Source: Bacteroidales bacterium UBA7258
GTDB lineage: Bacteria > Bacteroidota > Bacteroidia > Bacteroidales > UBA932
Direction: 5' to 3'
Length of the DNA stretch: 14,812 bases
Assembly: GCA_002472565.1 (NCBI GenBank)
Contig: DKSK01000031.1
Span: forward strand, 1-14,812
A program made the position numbers and the translations under genes. This document shows positions 13,919 to 14,812 of this stretch, in pieces (position 1 is the first letter of the stretch; every line of letters starts with the position of its first letter). The notes below the pieces were generated by a model. The model saw only the letters and a program-made list of their open reading frames with translations, ran no database searches and had not been told where the DNA came from.

Positions 13919-14698
13919 ATGGTGATAGTCAAGCATATACCGAATTCGATCACCTGCCTGAATCTTCTTTCGGGCTGCATAGGAATCGTGTTCTGTCTCA
14001 AGGGACGGCTTGACGTGGCCTTTGTCCTGATGCTCGCGGCGGCGGTCTTCGATTTCTGCGACGGACTCGCCGCCAGGGCTCTCGGGGCTTATTCAGACAT
14101 AGGCAAGGAGCTTGATTCTCTCGCCGATGTAGTCAGCTTCGGGGTGCTTCCGAGCATTATTCTCTTCTCTCTGATGGAGATTTTTGCGGGGCCCCGTTCG
14201 CTATTCTCCTATCTGCCATTTCTGCTTGCGGCCTTTTCCGCTTTGCGTCTGGCGAAATTCAATCTCGATGAGAGGCAGCATGATAGTTTCCTGGGCCTCG
14301 CGACACCGGCTTCGGCCATGATCTGCGGATCCTACGGCTATCTGGTGCAGAAGTATTCTTCGCTCGCGCTGGAGCATCCTGTTTTCCACATCGTCTTCAT
14401 CCTCTGCCTTACAGCTGTTCTTTGCGCCTTGATGGTCAGCGAGATACCGATGTTCAACATGAAGTTCAACAAGCTCAGTGAAGAGGCTCTCGCCGCCATG
14501 AGTGAAGATGAAAAGAAGGCTCTTGTCATGAAGGAGAACCTCAAGAAGCAGAAAAGAATCGCCTTCATCACGATTGTAGTAATAATCGTGGCTACGGTCT
14601 CCTGCCTGGGACTGAACTGGTCGCTGGTTTTCTTCCTGACCTTCATGGCCTACATCATCATGAATCTGATATTCCGGCTCTTCCCTTCGACGAGGTAG
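13919..14698 (+). CDS. pssA: CDP-diacylglycerol-serine O-phosphatidyltransferase (phosphatidylserine synthase)
   Basis: An integral inner-membrane enzyme that makes phosphatidylserine from CDP-diacylglycerol and serine, the precursor of phosphatidylethanolamine. Residues 45-70 hold the complete CDP-alcohol phosphatidyltransferase signature D45-x2-D48-G49-x2-A52-R53-x8-G62-x3-D66-x3-D70. N-terminal PNSITCLNLLSG is typical of the PssA subgroup rather than PgsA. About six hydrophobic segments are visible (around 15-45, 75-110, 118-140, 155-180, 210-230 and 232-250), with a Lys/Glu-rich loop at about 185-208. The decarboxylase gene psd, often next to pssA, is not in this window. It lies 11 bp after the C1 peptidase gene and is followed by a strong terminator. 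Confidence 0.95.
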   Translation: MVIVKHIPNSITCLNLLSGCIGIVFCLKGRLDVAFVLMLAAAVFDFCDGLAARALGAYSDIGKELDSLADVVSFGVLPSIILFSLMEIFAGPRSLFSYLPFLLAAFSALRLAKFNLDERQHDSFLGLATPASAMICGSYGYLVQKYSSLALEHPVFHIVFILCLTAVLCALMVSEIPMFNMKFNKLSEEALAAMSEDEKKALVMKENLKKQKRIAFITIVVIIVATVSCLGLNWSLVFFLTFMAYIIMNLIFRLFPSTR

Positions 14699-14721
14699 GG
14701 CGAATCGGCAGAGCAGTTAAG

Positions 14722-14753
14722 AGGCTGACTCAAAAGTGAGTTGGCCTTTTTTT
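14722..14753 (+). terminator. pssA operon intrinsic terminator
   Basis: An 11-bp stem pairs 14722-14732 with 14737-14747 (two adjacent G-U pairs) around an AAAG loop and is followed by seven T (14747-14753, the first of which closes the stem). It begins 23 bp after the pssA stop. Confidence 0.9.
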
Positions 14754-14812
14754 GTCGGGAGGGGTGTGGGGTGCCGGGGGGACTCCGTTCCGCTGACTTG
14801 TCCTGAAATAAG

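Overview
The window is an ordinary-looking stretch of bacterial chromosome, most likely from a member of the Bacteroidales (Bacteroidota). Two observations support this. Almost every transcription unit is preceded by the Bacteroidota-type -7 element TAnnTTTG, and genes lack clear Shine-Dalgarno sites. The proteins (long YidC with a large periplasmic domain, large multi-repeat DUF349 protein, surE-lpxB pair, secreted bleomycin-hydrolase-like C1 peptidase) also fit that phylum. The lineage below order level cannot be read from the sequence. I see no mobile element, CRISPR array, phage gene, tRNA or rRNA.

Layout. Positions 1-440 hold no convincing protein gene: a bidirectional terminator hairpin (28-78), an unexplained stretch (79-224), and an apparently complete leftward transcription unit of about 160 nt (promoter 392-422, terminator 225-257) that I call a candidate small RNA. 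trmD (441-1136, -) is divergent from a three-gene operon (1257-5759, +): a DUF349-repeat protein, yidC and a YggS/PLPBP-family gene. gapA (5954-6991, +) stands alone with a strong terminator. The leftward operon surE-lpxB (9177-7136, -) converges on gapA and is divergent from sdaA (9243-10454, +). sdaA runs tail to tail into rubrerythrin (10990-10451, -), which is divergent from a membrane-anchored GH25 lysozyme gene (11073-11930, +). That gene in turn runs tail to tail into a small alpha/beta hydrolase gene (12622-11927, -). The hydrolase gene is divergent from a secreted C1 peptidase gene (12699-13907, +) followed 11 bp later by pssA (13919-14698, +) and a strong terminator.

Functional themes are housekeeping: tRNA modification (trmD), the cell envelope (yidC insertase, lpxB lipid A synthesis, pssA phospholipid synthesis, a GH25 muramidase), central metabolism (gapA, sdaA), PLP homeostasis (yggS), nucleotide clean-up (surE) and peroxide defence (rubrerythrin).

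The most notable structure is regulatory. Four divergent intergenic regions each carry face-to-face -7 elements. In two of them these form perfect inverted repeats (9201-9224 and 12630-12656), so the two polymerase sites must overlap or nearly so. The two convergent pairs end with their stop codons overlapping in a palindromic tetramer (TTAA at 10451, CTAG at 11927). I found no clear new biological system. The best candidate for something undescribed is the small RNA unit at about 226-386.
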